Source: Gymnopilus junonius (taxonomy: Eukaryota > Basidiomycota > Agaricomycetes > Agaricales > Galerinaceae). Taken from it: a DNA stretch of 34,266 bases. Each line of letters starts with the position of its first letter. Within the stretch, counting starts at the first letter, position 1. The stretch is from positions 1-34,266 of the forward strand of contig JADNYJ010000341.1 of the NCBI GenBank assembly GCA_015501075.1, in the 5' to 3' direction. The translations under genes and the position numbers were made by a program. This document shows, piece after piece, positions 31,494-34,266 of this stretch. The notes under the pieces are model-generated. The model was not told where the DNA came from, did not search any database, and worked only from the letters and a program-made list of their open reading frames with translations.

Positions 31494-34124
31494 ATGTCTC
31501 GTGTCTACGGTAACACCTTGTATACTCCCAAGAAGCTTGACCACTCCAACGGTCATGCTTTCCTCAGTACCGGAGGAGACATTTTCTATTCTCCCAACTG
31601 CTCTCGCAAAGTTGACGTACCTATGACGGCCGACTCTTCCTACCCATTTAGCATTCGAGACGCTAAATTGGAAAAATTCCTATCACCTCGATGGTGGACA
31701 AAACCATACCACTACCTCTCGTTTATCCCTCTACGACCAGCCTTTGAGGGGATTATTTTTGGTGTCCTCCGTGATATTGTACCGCATGTCGAGCCCATCG
31801 AAGGTGGTCGATATGCTCTTTCATCGCGAAGGGTTGAACTATGGCAGCAAATGGAGGATGCCCTCCTCATGATAGCTCACCATTTGACTCAGCGTTATAC
31901 TACAGGCATTCGGGCAGCCATCAGCCCCATTCCTTCTTCCCTTCTCGGCTTCAAACGATCCTTCTACACCCTTCGTACTGCCCGCCTCCGTGTCGCCGCC
32001 TCGCGCGACTGGTTCCTCGTGTGGATGTCGTTGATTTCAAGCAAAATTGCCGATATCGAAACCAAGGTTCAAGCTCAACCTGACAACAGAGGAGATTGGT
32101 TCGCCATTCTCGTCAATCGCGAAGTTCCGCAGGACTGGTTGAGCACCATCCAGTCCTCCATCATTTGTGATTTCTCTCAGCAGTGCCCCCGTTGGCACAT
32201 TCCTAGATATCCACAATCCTCACCCTGACCAACCCTCTGTAGAATGGTTTTACTCTTGGAATGTTCCCCGGTCTGGTATCGCCCGGGTTCAGGCTGTGAT
32301 CAGCCCAAGTTAGAGTACCTCCAACCCCCTCCGCACCTTTTGCAAGCTGCGACAACTTTCATATCCAAGGTCCCATCTCCTACTTTGCCCCCTCCTTCAC
32401 CATTACGACCTCGGGAATACTCTCCTGGTGAATATGAAAGGGAAAAAGATGCTTACCTTGCAACCAAGCCTTGGGGAGGCATTTTTCGCTGCTCGCGAGG
32501 CTCATAATCAGAAAATTTTGGCTAAAGAAACCGAAGGTGAGCGCAGAAGGCGTCTCGATCATGAAAGGATACCGCCGACGACATCAGCGAATGTCTTTCT
32601 CTGGGATTGAGTCTAGAAGGAGAAATCGCTCTCATTCATAGACGTGTTAACAAAAAGGAGCGGAGAAGACATCCTTGGTGAACATTCTGCTGCTCAATGC
32701 AAGTACGATGCTGTCACCAACATTTGGGACATCTGCGAGTACTTTGGACCTAGTGATCCTGACGACGACGATGATGATGATGAGGCAGCTATTACAATGA
32801 CCATGATGATTTCAGTCTTGGACTCAACACTGACCCCAATACTGCTCGCAAAGAGCACCAAGCATTTATCGACGAGCATGTCAACAGGTTCCCGATATGC
32901 TACTCCTCAGTATGCGATGAATGTTGTTAGATCTTCTGACAGTGGCCAGAAGTTGATTTGACCCATACTGTTGACGAGCTCGACATCCTTGTATATTTGA
33001 CCCAATATTACGGTTTTGTGCCCCCTCTTCCTATTCCTAAAACAGACCCAGTCCCAGTCAGTACTCAAGAATGGGATGACTGTTTGAAATCTATCGGCCT
33101 CCGGACCAGTGCATATAATCGTCCTCGCCCGGGCCTCACTGGCCCTATTGTGAACTTTATTAGGGGTTGCAAGATGTGGACCCCAGGGTAATGAATGGGA
33201 TCTGTTGCGGGGTAATCGCCAGCCATTGGAGCACAGACTGGTTGTTAAAGCCTTTCACAAGCTCACGACAAGCTCTTTCCTCCTCCATCATACCTTTCTG
33301 GATGTTGAAAATTCGAGCGATTGGCAAATCGGAGTCACCTCATCAACGAATGCTCTTTACATCTTAAGGTACCTTCTTCAGGCACCTGAAAAACCATCTT
33401 CTGCGGTCCTCGCACAACATCTTGCTGAGCAAGGGGTCCCTTTCCACACTTTCTTGAGATTGGCCCCACTCCCATCATCTATTTCTCTAGATGCGATAAC
33501 GGTCAGAATTCCTCGACGCGTCGCTAACTATCATTTTGGACCCGATGATTATCAGACATATGTTGCACAACGTGGGCAACTTTTAACTACTCCTCGAGCT
33601 CGTGCCGCTATCCTTCATGGTGGAATAGTTGGCCGCCTTGCCAAAGAGCATCTTGAAGTCAACTCGGTAACAAACGGCCCATCTTCTGCTGTCACTGTTC
33701 ACTGACTAGGATGCTCAGTTGAGATTTCTGGTGCTGCCTACTGGGATGATGGGCTTACAAATGACGAGCTTGCAATAATTTGTGGTTTGTATTGTTGTTA
33801 TACAGGTATGTCTGACCAACTATTACATCATTTTTGTCTGATTATCCTTCAGGTAACGGTGACCAAGTTGCATGGCTATCTTGGTGGCCATTGCCAGAAT
33901 ATTGGGACCAGCACTGGAACTCGCATAATTGGGGTCATTGGACAGAATGGAATGAGGCCTGGTATCAAGCTCGCCTATTGGGAATCCAAAACGGTGAAGC
34001 TGGTTTTGTTCCTTTGTCCCATAGTAAGTGGCGGGATCAGAAACTCAAGATAGCGCCTGCTTGGAGAAAGGTCACCAAATGCATTCTTGAACAATCGGAC
34101 AAAATATTTTCACGCACTGCATAA
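31494..34124 (+). pseudogene. Agaric-expanded hypothetical gene B (MSRVYGN...SWWPLP family)
   Basis: The first 244 codons (31494-32228) are open: MSRVYGNTLYTPKKLDHSNG, GDIFYSPNCSR, WWTKPYHYLSFIPLRPAFEG, ASRDWFLVWMSLIS. The rest continues in order but in changing frames: VWYRPGSGCDQP (32270), FFAAREAHNQKILAKETEGE (32480), ICEYFGPSDPDDDDDDD (32730), LTQYYGFVPPLPIP (33000), EQGVPFHTFLRLAPLP and FGPDDYQTYVAQRGQLL (33430-33590). A TGA at 33703-33705 then interrupts VTVH*LGCSVEISGAAYWDD. A last intron (33806-33852) leads to GNGDQVAWLSWWPLPEYWDQ and WTEWNEAWYQARL. At least six one- or two-base shifts occur. I recognise this as a large protein family with many copies in agaric genomes and no known function; intact members would be roughly 850-900 aa. 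Gene B is probably a dead copy, barring assembly errors. Confidence 0.65.
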
Positions 34125-34266
34125 CCTCATTGTGTAATACATTGACACTGTCTTTTATCTAGTGACCCGTTTTACTCCCCTATTGGCAAGGTACCCTGCG
34201 GGAGATATATTTTTTTCTAGTTGAAATGTAATCTTTCGGCCAAATATAATTTTTTATAAAATCTTT
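34125..34266. other. 3' flank of gene B
   Basis: 142 bp of AT-rich sequence to the window edge, with TTTTTTATAA-type runs; no feature assigned. Confidence 0.4.

Overview
The window looks like nuclear DNA of a mushroom-forming basidiomycete (Agaricomycetes, probably Agaricales). The evidence is many 45-60 nt GT-AG introns, a DUF6593 protein, lineage-typical F-box and WD40 genes, a Tnp2-type transposase, and several protein families I know only as multicopy hypothetical genes in agaric genomes. No tRNA, rRNA, CRISPR array or bacterial-type operon was seen.

Layout. 1-6.8 kb is repeat-rich: a decayed LTR-retrotransposon gag fragment (minus strand, left edge), an F-box-like gene with an in-frame TGA (2924-4234), and a long gene-poor stretch with an AACTGG-rich, hAT-like remnant bracketed by two copies of a ~100 bp repeat. 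6.8-17.9 kb is the conserved core: a U1A/U2B''-type spliceosomal RNA-binding protein (minus, two single-base deletions), a DUF6593 protein (plus), the type B histone acetyltransferase HAT1 (minus, 11 exons), an F-box-like gene (plus, one frameshift), an SH3-PX-BAR sorting nexin (plus, 9 exons) and a TauD/TfdA dioxygenase (minus, 4 exons). I rebuilt exon chains for all of these. HAT1, the sorting nexin, DUF6593 and TauD are fully open.

18.5-34.1 kb is accessory. It holds a frameshifted Tnp2-type transposase (minus), a WD40 gene with a C-terminal membrane segment and a ~729 bp TA-flanked MITE inside one intron (minus), and four lineage-expanded families at 25.2-26.2 (+), 26.7-27.3 (-), 28.4-30.6 (+) and 31.5-34.1 kb (+). 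Several of these are broken by TGA codons or indels.

The most unusual signal is a family of at least 13 short palindromes, found only in the spacers of the accessory part. A ten-base core TGNGCAACCA (all four bases occur at N) sits at the centre of inverted arms whose sequence differs between sites but stays self-complementary. They lie in three spacers. Relative to the nearest assignable gene the core is sense in 3' flanks and antisense in 5' flanks. Three copies lie in an exact 89 bp tandem array. I know no description of this element in nuclear DNA.

The core genes have no obvious shared pathway; they look like ordinary neighbours (splicing, histone acetylation, endosomal sorting, small-molecule oxidation).
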